NCBI RefSeq assembly: GCF_034259325.1
Contig: NZ_JAXIVS010000014.1
Span: 62,001 to 126,000, forward strand
Length of the DNA stretch: 64,000 nt
Source of the DNA: Hyalangium ruber
Lineage (GTDB): Bacteria; Myxococcota; Myxococcia; Myxococcales; Myxococcaceae
Reading direction: 5' to 3'
In this document: positions 27,637-34,488 of the stretch, piece after piece
How the letters are laid out: each line of letters opens with the position of its first letter
Position numbering within the stretch: position 1 is the first letter of the stretch
Program-made: the position numbers and the translations under genes
The notes under the pieces: model-generated
Database searches by the model: none
Told to the model about the DNA's origin: nothing
Seen by the model: the letters and a program-made list of their open reading frames with translations, nothing else

Positions 27637-27841
27637 AACCTGTCTGGTTGTCAGACAGGTTTGCCCGGAAGCCCGGCCTGGGGTGCGCTTTCGTGAACCT
27701 GTCTGGTTGTCAGACAGGTTTGCCTGGAGGCCTGGCCCTGGGGCGCGGTTCCCACGAACCTGTCTGGTTGTCAGACAGGTTTGCCTGGAGGCCCGGTCCG
27801 GGGCGCGCTTCCCATGAACCTGTCTGGTTGTCAGACAGGTT
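27637..27841 (+). repeat. Array 1 of identical 25-bp hairpins (four copies, ~60-bp period)
   Basis: Four identical 25-bp elements occur at 27637-27661, 27696-27720, 27757-27781 and 27817-27841. Each has 10-bp arms (AACCTGTCTG and CAGACAGGTT) around a 5-nt loop, GTTGT on the + strand. The 34-36-nt sequences between them are similar but not identical, so the array is a degenerate tandem repeat of about 60 bp. It fills most of the 303-nt gap between rsmG and the convergent lipoprotein gene; no gene is visible. The same element occurs inverted at 54556-54740. A terminator or RNA-processing role after rsmG is inferred from orientation and position. Confidence 0.9.
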
Positions 27842-27905
27842 TGCCTGACTCGCCTGGCCTCGGGCGGTACTGCCTCTTGGGTGGCCTATGTCCGGTCGTG
27901 GCGGC

Positions 27906-28406
27906 TCAGCGGGCGTTCCACGCCACCGACTCGGAGTGCAGCGAGAGGATCCGCGCGCCTCCGCCTCCGGCCAGGCACGTCGTTCCTCCCGTCACCGTGA
28001 AGGTCGTCTCCGCCGACAGCCCGAGCGCGTTCGTCACCGTCGCGGTGATGGATGGCGTGGTGCCCGTCAGCACGCAGGGCGGTGGCGTCCACTCCACCTC
28101 GCTCTGTGTCGCCTCTCGCGCTGGCTCTCCCAATGTGCCTGTGCTCGCCGCCCAGCGGATGGAGAGCCCCCGCGCCTGCGGGTCGCTCGCCACCACTCGG
28201 AGCGTCACCGCCCGGCCCGCGACCAGGCTCAGCTCCGACTGGAACGTGCTCGTGATTCGGGGCGCGGCGTGTGCCTCCGATGCCGCTCGCCGGGGCTCCT
28301 CTCGGCGCGTCACCGGCTCCGCGCGCTGCTGCACGCAGGCACTCGCCACCAGCCCCAGCGCCGCTACCGCCAACCCTCGGCCCTTCCTGATCTGCTTCGC
28401 GTGCAT
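27906..28406 (-). CDS. Lipoprotein with Ig-like domain
   Basis: A 166-residue lipoprotein. The signal MHAKQIRKGRGLAVAALGLVASAC places the lipobox Cys at residue 24. The mature part after a charged linker (about residues 25-50) is an Ig-like or cadherin-like beta domain: SELSLVAGRAVTLRVVASDP, then IRWAASTGTLG, and TATVTNALGLSAETTFTVTGGTTC. ATG 28406 has GGGAGGGG about 6 nt upstream. It lies 99 nt downstream of the kinase gene on the same strand and could be co-transcribed. Its end faces the hairpin array after rsmG. Function unknown. Confidence 0.72.
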   Translation of the reverse strand: MHAKQIRKGRGLAVAALGLVASACVQQRAEPVTRREEPRRAASEAHAAPRITSTFQSELSLVAGRAVTLRVVASDPQARGLSIRWAASTGTLGEPAREATQSEVEWTPPPCVLTGTTPSITATVTNALGLSAETTFTVTGGTTCLAGGGGARILSLHSESVAWNAR

Positions 28407-28505
28407 GGGGCGCCCCTCCCGCCCTCCCAGGTCGGTACGGGCGAGGCGCACAGTGTAGGGGCCGTGGTCGCGAGGGCCAGTTTTTGGCGCCTCGGAAATC
28501 CCGAG

Positions 28506-30167
28506 TTACTCGATGTTCGTAGCGTTACCCGGGCTGTTCGTCATGTCGCTCTCATCCGCGCGGACCTTGCGCAGATTCGTCGTCTCGCTTGGACAAGCAG
28601 GGCCGTACACCTCGAGCGAGCGCACGTGTGCCCAGCCGCCGTTCCACTGGGTGCCCTGGAAGCGCACGTACCGCGCCGACCGCTGCGGGAACGACACCCG
28701 CCGCGCCACGTTGTTGTCCTGCGGCTCGTTGCGCACCCTGTGCAGGTAGGTCCAGTGCGTGCCGTCGAGGCTCGTCTGCAGCAGGCTCTCGGCGCTCGGG
28801 CCGTAGTTCGTGTCCCACGCCCAGTCCACCACCACGGTGTCGAGCAGTCGCGGGCTCCCCAGGTCCACCTCAAGCCACGCTCCCGTCGATGCGTTGCTGC
28901 GCCAGACCGTGCCCGCATCATGGTCGAACGCGCTCCCCGGTGTTCCGGTCCCCCAGTGCCCCGTGGCGCTCGCGGTGCCTTCCTTCGCGAACTCACAGAG
29001 CCGGGGCTGATGGTTGGGGACTCGCGCCTCGCTGATCTCCCGGCTGGCGCGGCCGGCCTCGTGGGCCAGCACGCTGGTCAGCCCGGGAGCGTGCATTACC
29101 TGGCGTTTCGAGCCTCTGGACTTCGGCGGCAGCGGGGACGGGTGTATCTGCGAGACCGTCGAGCAGTCCTGATTCACCACCCTCGGCGGAGGCTGCGTGG
29201 AGCGGCCCGTGAGGACTCCGGCGCCAAAGAGCACCAGGGCCGCGCTCGTCCCCGCCATCACGGGCCATATCCGGCTGCGGCGAGAGCGCGCCACCGGGGC
29301 CCGCTCGGGCTGCTCGAGCTCCCGGAGTGCCTCGGCGGCCGAGGTGAAGCGCTGGCGCTTGTCCGCCGCCGTCAGCCTGCCGAGGAACGCTCGGAACGCG
29401 GGGGAGACGTTCACGGTCGCCGCCAGCGGTTCGAGTCGGGCCGAGCGCTGCTTGCCCGAGGGCTCCCCGTTCAGCGCGTCCACCAGCGTGACGCCCAGCG
29501 AGTACAGGTCCGTGGTCGCATCCAGCGCGCCCACCGGTTGATCAGGCGGCATGTACCGGGAGGGCTGTTCGCCCGCGCCGTCCGGCACCCACGCCGCGCC
29601 GAAGTCCACCAGGAAGAGCGCCTCGTCCGGACGGCGGATGAGGTTGGCTGGCTTGAGGTCTCCATGGAACACCGGCGGGGTGCGCCCCTGCAGGTACTGG
29701 AGGATGTCGAGCACCTGGCGCGCTAGCTCCCGCGCTTCGCTTTCCGTGGGGCGGCGGCTGGACAGCACGGCCTCCAGGGAGGTGCCCTCCATGAACTCCT
29801 GCGACAGGTACAGCCGCATGTCGAGCCCCAGGCCGAACTGGAGCATGTCCAGGTAGCGGGGGATGCGCGGGTGGGTGAGGGCCTGGAGCTGGCGGGCCTC
29901 CTGGTGGAAGGCCGCGAGCGTGGCGGCGTCGGGCTCGGAAGAGAAGGACAGCTCCTTGAGCACCACCAGTCCGTCCGTGTCCTCCGCCAGATAGGTGCGG
30001 GCCGGGCCTCGCTGCCCGAGCAACTGACGCACCTGATACGGCCCCACGCGCACCGGCGTGCCGCAGTGGACGCAGCGCTCGCCGCTGGGCTGCTGGCCGC
30101 AGTAGGGGCAGAGGCCTGGAGGGGGAGGGGGACCCTCCCTCGAGGTGCTTCCCGGTCGTGCCGACAT
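28506..30167 (-). CDS. Zinc-ribbon serine/threonine kinase with C-terminal discoidin domain
   Basis: A 553-residue Hanks-type kinase with an unusual layout. Residues 20-35 form a zinc ribbon (CPYCGQ and CVHCG). The kinase domain covers about 42-290. The glycine loop is degenerate (LLGQRGPARTYLAE), the ATP-binding Lys is in VVLKEL, the catalytic loop is HGDLKPAN (Gly169 replacing the usual Arg, Asp170 kept), and the metal motif is DFGAAW. A membrane span (WPVMAGTSAALVLFGAGVL) follows near 305-323. The outer part ends with an F5/8 type C (discoidin) domain (about 405-535) that would bind carbohydrate or another ligand. GGAGGG precedes ATG 30167. HGD-type kinases lack the activation-loop Arg contact, so activation by phosphorylation may not apply. 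Confidence 0.88.
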   Translation of the reverse strand: MSARPGSTSREGPPPPPGLCPYCGQQPSGERCVHCGTPVRVGPYQVRQLLGQRGPARTYLAEDTDGLVVLKELSFSSEPDAATLAAFHQEARQLQALTHPRIPRYLDMLQFGLGLDMRLYLSQEFMEGTSLEAVLSSRRPTESEARELARQVLDILQYLQGRTPPVFHGDLKPANLIRRPDEALFLVDFGAAWVPDGAGEQPSRYMPPDQPVGALDATTDLYSLGVTLVDALNGEPSGKQRSARLEPLAATVNVSPAFRAFLGRLTAADKRQRFTSAAEALRELEQPERAPVARSRRSRIWPVMAGTSAALVLFGAGVLTGRSTQPPPRVVNQDCSTVSQIHPSPLPPKSRGSKRQVMHAPGLTSVLAHEAGRASREISEARVPNHQPRLCEFAKEGTASATGHWGTGTPGSAFDHDAGTVWRSNASTGAWLEVDLGSPRLLDTVVVDWAWDTNYGPSAESLLQTSLDGTHWTYLHRVRNEPQDNNVARRVSFPQRSARYVRFQGTQWNGGWAHVRSLEVYGPACPSETTNLRKVRADESDMTNSPGNATNIE

Positions 30168-30264
30168 GAACGTCTTCCCTCCGTATGCGGGCGCGCATTG
30201 TCCGTCGGCGCGTGGGTTGGGAACAAGGGGCGCGGCGCCGATGGAGGAGGGCAGGGGGCGCTTT

Positions 30265-30278
30265 GTTCCACGTGGAAC
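30265..30278. promoter_or_regulatory. parS site 1
   Basis: Exact palindrome GTTCCACGTGGAAC, flanked by T on the left. It is the copy nearest to the zinc-ribbon kinase, 97 nt from its start codon. Confidence 0.92.
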
Positions 30279-30380
30279 GTCACGGGGCGGCCTGGTGCGT
30301 GGGGCGCGGGGCGGCGGTCCTTATATAGGTGTGGACGGCGATGGACTCCGGCGGGTGTTGGCGCGCGCGGAGACTGCCCT

Positions 30381-30394
30381 GTTCCACGTGGAAC
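30381..30394. promoter_or_regulatory. parS site 2
   Basis: Exact 14-bp parS palindrome, 116 nt from site 1. It is the first copy in the regularly repeated part of the array. Confidence 0.92.
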
Positions 30395-30493
30395 GTCCGC
30401 GCGTGGGCGGGCGGGAGGATGGGGCTCGCGAGGTGCTCGCTGCCACGGGTCGGGCGTGCTCGGCGTGAGGCGCTGGCTTTGAGGGGCGGGCGT

Positions 30494-30507
30494 GTTCCAC
30501 GTGGAAC
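30494..30507. promoter_or_regulatory. parS site 3
   Basis: Exact 14-bp parS palindrome, 113 nt from site 2, followed by the recurring GTCCGCGCG flank. Confidence 0.92.
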
Positions 30508-30602
30508 GTCCGCGCGCGTGAGAGGGCGGGAGGATGGGCAGCGCGAGGTGTCCTCTGCCACGGGTCGGGCGTGCTCGTCTTGAGGGCTCAGGGGGCGGGT
30601 AT

Positions 30603-30616
30603 GTTCCACGTGGAAC
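30603..30616. promoter_or_regulatory. parS site 4
   Basis: Exact 14-bp parS palindrome, 109 nt from site 3, with the same right flank as sites 2 and 3. Confidence 0.92.
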
Positions 30617-30709
30617 GTCCGCGCGTGGGAGGGCGGGAGGATGGTGCTTGCGAGGTGCTCGCTGCCACGGGTCGGGCGTGCTCGGCGTGAGGGCTCAGGG
30701 GGCGGGCAT

Positions 30710-30723
30710 GTTCCACGTGGAAC
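30710..30723. promoter_or_regulatory. parS site 5
   Basis: Exact 14-bp parS palindrome, 107 nt from site 4, within the tandem repeat. Confidence 0.92.
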
Positions 30724-30813
30724 GTCCGCGCGCGCGAGGGTTGGAGCATGGGCCGCGAGGTGTGCTCTGCCACGTGTCGAGCGTGCTCATCAAGAGGGCT
30801 CCGGGGCGGCCCT

Positions 30814-30827
30814 GTTCCACGTGGAAC
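30814..30827. promoter_or_regulatory. parS site 6
   Basis: Exact 14-bp parS palindrome, 104 nt from site 5; the repeat unit to its left is slightly shortened. Confidence 0.92.
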
Positions 30828-30925
30828 GTCCGCGCGCGGGAGAGCTGGAGGATAGGCCGCGCGAGGTGCTCGCTGCCACGTGTCGGGCGTGCTCGTCGTG
30901 AGGCGCTGGCTTTGGGCGTGGGCGT

Positions 30926-30939
30926 GTTCCACGTGGAAC
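30926..30939. promoter_or_regulatory. parS site 7
   Basis: Exact 14-bp parS palindrome, 112 nt from site 6. It is the last copy with the regular spacing. Confidence 0.92.
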
Positions 30940-30963
30940 GTCCCCGCTCAAGGGCCGCGCCCT

Positions 30964-30977
30964 GTTCCACGTGGAAC
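30964..30977. promoter_or_regulatory. parS site 8
   Basis: Exact 14-bp parS palindrome only 38 nt from site 7, the closest pair in the array. Confidence 0.92.
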
Positions 30978-31040
30978 GTCCGTCCGTGGAGGACTCGCGG
31001 ATGGGCGCCAGGGGATGTTCGCTCTCCCTGGGCCGGACCT

Positions 31041-31054
31041 GTTCCACGTGGAAC
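31041..31054. promoter_or_regulatory. parS site 9
   Basis: Exact 14-bp parS palindrome, 77 nt from site 8. Its flanks differ from those of the tandem part (right flank GACCGCCC). Confidence 0.92.
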
Positions 31055-31151
31055 GACCGCCCGGATGGGGTGGCGCATGGGCGCGTGGAGGGCCTCTCCC
31101 CGGGACCGGTTTCGGCCCCTCCCGGCGCGGCCCGCTTCATGGGCCAGGGCT

Positions 31152-31165
31152 GTTCCACGTGGAAC
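31152..31165. promoter_or_regulatory. parS site 10
   Basis: Exact parS copy with T on the left and A on the right, giving the full 16-bp palindrome. It lies 156 nt before the parA start and may be close enough for ParB to affect the parAB promoter. Confidence 0.92.
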
Positions 31166-31321
31166 AGGGTGGGCCCATTTGGGGGGCCGGAACCCGCCTC
31201 CGGGCCCTCTCCCGGTGGGGGAGGGAGCGGCCAAAACATGGCACTGGATCCATCCGGAGTTTGGTGGCTTGATGCCCGCGCACCACACGCCCCGGACACC
31301 GGGGCTGAAGAGGATGGGTAC

Positions 31322-32113
31322 GTGGGTCGAATCATCTGCATCTCCAACCAGAAGGGCGGCGTCGGCAAGACCACCACCGCCATCAACCTGGCGGCCAGCC
31401 TCGCCTCCGCCGAGCGCCGCACGCTCCTGGTCGACATGGACCCCCAGGGCAACGCCGGCAGCGGCCTGGGGCTCAAGCGCGACATGCTCCAGGGCACCGT
31501 CTATGAGGCGCTCCTCAATGGCCGCCCCATGAAGGAACTCGTTCACTCCACCGAGCTGCGCTACCTCCAAGTCGTCCCCGCCACCCCCGACCTCACCGGC
31601 GCCGAGGTGGAGCTCGTCAACCAGGAGCGCCGCGAGTTCCGCCTCCGCGACGCGCTGCGCCCCCTGGCCGCCGAGTACGACTACGTCCTCATCGACTGCC
31701 CCCCGTCGCTCGGCCTGCTCACGTTGAACTCGTTGGTGGCCGCCGACTCCGTCCTCATCCCCCTGCAGTGCGAGTACTACGCGCTCGAGGGTCTCTCGCA
31801 GCTCACGCACACCGTCGACCTCGTGCGCCAGGGGCTCAACAAGGACCTGAAGATGGAGGGCATCCTGCTCACCATGTTCGACTCGCGCGCCAACATCGCC
31901 AACCAGGTGGTGGACGAGGTCCGCGGCTACTTCAAGGACCAGGTCTTCGGCGTGGTTGTCCCCCGCAACGTGCGCCTCGCCGAGTGCCCCTCCTTCGGCA
32001 AGCCCATCCTCCTCTATGACATCAAGTCCAAGGGCTGCGAGAGCTACCTCGCCCTCGGCCGCGAAATCATGAACCGCGAGGGCAGGAAGCCGCCCGCGCG
32101 CCGGGTTGCTTGA
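31322..32113 (+). CDS. parA: Chromosome partitioning ATPase ParA
   Basis: A 263-residue Walker-type ATPase of the ParA/Soj family that drives movement of the ParB-parS complex during chromosome segregation. GTG 31322 gives the standard N terminus VGRIICISNQKGGVGKTTTA, with the deviant Walker A motif (KGGVGKTT) at residues 10-17. Walker A' (LLVDMDPQGNAGSGLG) and Walker B (YDYVLIDCPPSLGLLTLNS) are intact. AGAGG lies about 8 nt upstream of the GTG; longer in-frame extensions run into the parS array and are rejected. parB follows after 82 nt and bacM is third in the cluster. Confidence 0.97.
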   Translation: MGRIICISNQKGGVGKTTTAINLAASLASAERRTLLVDMDPQGNAGSGLGLKRDMLQGTVYEALLNGRPMKELVHSTELRYLQVVPATPDLTGAEVELVNQERREFRLRDALRPLAAEYDYVLIDCPPSLGLLTLNSLVAADSVLIPLQCEYYALEGLSQLTHTVDLVRQGLNKDLKMEGILLTMFDSRANIANQVVDEVRGYFKDQVFGVVVPRNVRLAECPSFGKPILLYDIKSKGCESYLALGREIMNREGRKPPARRVA

Positions 32114-32195
32114 TTCTCCTGGCCCGAAACCGCGAGCCTCCAATCCCCACCCTCCGCCCTCTCCTTCATAAGGAGAGGGGACCGGGAGACCCGAC

Positions 32196-33095
32196 GTGCT
32201 GAACAACGCAGCCGACAAACAGAAGCGAGCCCTGGGCCGAGGCCTCTCCGCCCTCATCCCCCAGGCGGGCCCCGCGCCCGTGGCCAACACCGTCGCCGCC
32301 GAGCCCCCGCCGCGCGCCGGCGTGCTCAAGCTCCCCATCGAGGCCATCCACCGAGACAACGCTCAGCCCCGCCGCTTCTTCGATGAGACGAAGCTCGCGG
32401 AGCTCGCCGAGTCCATCAAGGCCCAGGGCATCCTCCAGCCGGTGCTCGTCCGCAAGGATGGCGACGGCTACAAGCTGATTGCCGGTGAGCGCCGCTGGCG
32501 CGCCGCCCAGCTCGCCGGCCTCAAGGAAGTGCCCGCCCTGGTGAAGGAAGTCACCGAGGCGCAGTCCTTCGAGCTGGCCCTGGTGGAGAACCTCCAGCGC
32601 TCGGACCTCAACCCCATCGAAGAGGCCGAGGGCTACCACCGCCTCGCCAACGAGTTCGGCCTCACCCAGGAGCAGATCAGCCAGCGCGTGGGCAAGGAGC
32701 GCTCCACCGTCGCCAACGCCCTGCGCCTGCTGGCCCTGCCGGAGGACGTGAAGAACCTGGTGGCCGACGGCACCCTGAGCATGGGCCATGCGCGCGCCCT
32801 GCTCGGCGTGCCCCGTCTGCCCGAGTTGCAGCGACTGGCCGTTCAGGTCGCCGAACAGAAGCTCTCGGTGCGCGACACCGAGAAGCTGGTGCAGCAGAAG
32901 CGAACCCAGAAGAAGGAGGGCGGGCGTCCTGCCAAGCAGAGCGCCCAAGCCCGTGCCCTGGTCGAGGAGCTGCAGCGGCTCCTGGGCACCAAAGTGCGAC
33001 TCACGGAGAAGGGCCAGGGAAAAGGTACCCTGGAGGTGGACTTCTTCTCGTACGATGACCTCGACCGTCTCTTGAAGCTTCTCAGGAAGGAGTAG
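32196..33095 (+). CDS. parB: Chromosome partitioning CTPase ParB
   Basis: A 299-residue ParB/Spo0J that binds parS and spreads along DNA as a CTP-dependent clamp. The N-terminal ParA-activating peptide KRALGRGLSALIP is at residues 10-22. The CTP-binding domain contains the ARMS motif GERRWRAA (about residues 97-104) and the ENLQRSDLNP motif (about 128-137). The helix-turn-helix region follows (LTQEQISQRVGKERSTVAN), and the C-terminal dimerisation domain covers about 245-299. The start is GTG 32196, with GGGAG about 9 nt upstream. bacM starts 3 nt after the stop, which suggests coupling of the two genes. Its binding sites, ten parS, lie just upstream of parA. Confidence 0.97.
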   Translation: MLNNAADKQKRALGRGLSALIPQAGPAPVANTVAAEPPPRAGVLKLPIEAIHRDNAQPRRFFDETKLAELAESIKAQGILQPVLVRKDGDGYKLIAGERRWRAAQLAGLKEVPALVKEVTEAQSFELALVENLQRSDLNPIEEAEGYHRLANEFGLTQEQISQRVGKERSTVANALRLLALPEDVKNLVADGTLSMGHARALLGVPRLPELQRLAVQVAEQKLSVRDTEKLVQQKRTQKKEGGRPAKQSAQARALVEELQRLLGTKVRLTEKGQGKGTLEVDFFSYDDLDRLLKLLRKE

Positions 33096-33098
33096 CGC

Positions 33099-33569
33099 GT
33101 GGCGCTCCTCGGCGGGAAAAAGGAAGAAGCACCCAGCAGCAGCTCCATCATCAGCAAGCCACTGTTCAAGCGGGAGGAGGATTCTGTGTCGACGCGTTCA
33201 GGTGATATGCACACGCTGCTCGCCAAGGAGAGTGAGTTCGAGGGCAAGCTCACCTTCCAGGGCCAGGTGCGTATCGATGGCAAGTTCAGTGGCCAGATCT
33301 TCACCCGGAGCCCGGACGACTCCCTGGTGATTGGTGAGACGGCCCGCATCCAGGCCGAGCTCAACGTGGGCACCGTCATCATCTACGGCACCGTGGAAGG
33401 CAACGTGAAGGCCAACCGCGCCATCGAGCTGAAGAAGAACGGCCGCGTGAAGGGCAACATCGAAGCCCCCACCCTCTCCGTGGAGCCGGGCTCCTTCTTC
33501 GAGGGCTCCTGCAAGATGGACGGCTCGCCCGCCGCCAAGCCCCCTGCACCGGGCGGCGAGAGGAAGTAG
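33099..33569 (+). CDS. bacM: Bactofilin BacM
   Basis: A 156-residue bactofilin, a nucleotide-independent filament-forming cytoskeletal protein. The central DUF583 domain (about residues 45-140) has the right-handed beta-helix pattern of repeated Gly and hydrophobic residues (FEGKLTFQGQVRIDGKFSG, then VIIYGTVEGNVKANRAIEL and RVKGNIEAPTLSVEPGSFF), flanked by Ser-rich and Pro-rich tails. GTG 33099 has AGGAG 6 nt upstream. In M. xanthus the bactofilin next to parAB is BacM, needed for normal cell shape and proteolytically processed at its N terminus. I assign the name by that gene order, which is inference. Confidence 0.9.
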   Translation: MALLGGKKEEAPSSSSIISKPLFKREEDSVSTRSGDMHTLLAKESEFEGKLTFQGQVRIDGKFSGQIFTRSPDDSLVIGETARIQAELNVGTVIIYGTVEGNVKANRAIELKKNGRVKGNIEAPTLSVEPGSFFEGSCKMDGSPAAKPPAPGGERK

Positions 33570-33578
33570 CTTCACCCC

Positions 33579-34142
33579 GTGCCGCGTCTCCCGCACAGGG
33601 CTCTGCTGGCAGCCGTGCTGGCGCTCACCGCGCTGGCCACTGGCTGCCCGGAGAAGAAGAAGGCGCCCGCTCCCTCGCCTGGGGGCGGGGCCGCAGAGAC
33701 TACCCCTGAACGCATGTCTCCTCAGCGGGCGGGCGTGAAGGTGCCGCTGCCCCAGGGCTGGTCGGCCTCCGTCGCCGCGGATGACAGCTTCCAGGCCGGG
33801 CCGCCGGGCAAGCCCGTGCTCCGGGTGGATGTGCAGCGAGGCGAGGGGGCGAAGATGCCCTCGGTCGAGGCCCTGGCCGACTCCACCCGCGAGCAGTTCT
33901 CCGGCTTCGAGGTGTCGCTCGACCAGGAGGAGGGAGACGAGAACCTCGCCCTGGTTCGGATCACCCTCGCGCCCCGGCTCGATGGGGGCGTCATCGGCCC
34001 GCATGCCCCGGCCCTGCTGGGCGCCAAGCGCATTGGCGAGGACTTGTTCCTGTGCGCCACGTTGCCCGGCGCCGACACCGAGGAAGTGCGGCTCGCCACC
34101 GAGGCCTGCCGCGACATCCAGGTTCAGGCCGCCCCACGCTGA
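33579..34142 (+). CDS. Lipoprotein downstream of bacM
   Basis: A 187-residue lipoprotein starting 9 nt after bacM, at GTG 33579. The signal (residues 1-22, LALTALATGC) has its lipobox Cys at residue 23, followed by a KKK stretch and a Pro/Gly-rich linker. From about residue 52 it has a compact alpha/beta domain (VKVPLPQGWSASVAADDSF, then VLRVDVQRGEG, FSGFEVSLDQEEGDENLALVRITLA, ending LATEACRDIQVQ). The layout looks like a small envelope-domain protein fold of the PsbP/DUF1795-like type, but I am not certain. Co-transcription with parA-parB-bacM is likely from the spacing. Confidence 0.72.
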   Translation: MPRLPHRALLAAVLALTALATGCPEKKKAPAPSPGGGAAETTPERMSPQRAGVKVPLPQGWSASVAADDSFQAGPPGKPVLRVDVQRGEGAKMPSVEALADSTREQFSGFEVSLDQEEGDENLALVRITLAPRLDGGVIGPHAPALLGAKRIGEDLFLCATLPGADTEEVRLATEACRDIQVQAAPR

Positions 34143-34329
34143 CGGCTCACGCCGTACATCGTCGGAGACTGTCCCACCGCCCCGGAGGGCCAAAACGCTC
34201 AGCAGAGGGCATCCGCACGCAGTGGGGCTTCACGTTTTCGAAACGAATTCATAACCTATACCTTACGTCCAATTGCTGGACCGCCCTGGGCACCCACCCC
34301 GTGCCCGAGCTCTATAAGGAGTGAAGGCA

Positions 34330-34473
34330 ATGTCTCTCCCCGAGCTGCTCCCCTCCGTTGTGACAGTCGTCGGGGTCATCGTCCTCGGAGCCCTGACGGC
34401 CGCCGGACTCGCCGGAGCCCGTCCTCGGCCCCAGCCCGTGCCCGTGCGGCGCAGTCCGCCCCGCCGTCGCTAA
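34330..34473 (+). CDS. 47-residue single-span membrane peptide
   Basis: A short ORF starting at ATG 34330 with AAGGAG 8 nt upstream, ending TAA at 34471-34473. The peptide is MSLPELLPSVVT followed by the hydrophobic stretch VVGVIVLGALTAAGLAGA and a basic, proline-rich tail (ARPRPQPVPVRRSPPRRR). This is the typical form of a small inner-membrane peptide with its tail in the cytoplasm. The ribosome binding site and clean hydrophobic span argue that it is real. The 187 nt upstream contain an unusually AT-rich stretch (about 34235-34275, with a CGTTT/AAACG palindrome) that may be its promoter. No function can be assigned. Confidence 0.5.
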   Translation: MSLPELLPSVVTVVGVIVLGALTAAGLAGARPRPQPVPVRRSPPRRR

Positions 34474-34488
34474 GCGCGGCGCGCGCGC

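Larger units (their letters stand above)
30264..31166. repeat. parS cluster in ~110-bp tandem repeat
   Basis: Ten exact copies of the 14-bp palindrome GTTCCACGTGGAAC lie in the 1,154-nt gap between the kinase start and parA. Spacing between neighbouring sites is 116, 113, 109, 107, 104, 112, 38, 77 and 111 nt. The sequence between the first seven sites is itself repeated (recurrent GGGCGGGAGGATGG and GCTGCCACGGGTCGGGCGTG), so the array grew by tandem duplication of a unit with one parS. ORFs across it are artefacts of this repeat. ParB binds such sites to build the partition complex; clustered parS upstream of parAB is known in Myxococcus xanthus. Confidence 0.93.

Noticed and set aside
27637-27841. 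CRISPR-like appearance: four identical 25-bp repeats separated by about 35 nt
   Set aside because: The intervening sequences are similar to each other, as in a degenerate tandem repeat, and not unique as spacers would be. The repeat is a perfect hairpin and no cas gene is near. The second array has near-identical 55-nt flanks, which also excludes CRISPR.
30280-31272. Several open frames of 75-130 codons on both strands across the parS array
   Set aside because: They translate the repeated palindrome (VPRGTSARG and similar) in all frames and exist only because the repeat unit lacks stops. No ribosome binding sites or protein-like composition.
34143-34329. tRNA or small RNA candidate in the AT-rich stretch before the 47-residue ORF
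   Set aside because: No cloverleaf or GGTTCGAATCC-type T arm can be drawn, and the short palindrome there is too small to call a structured RNA.
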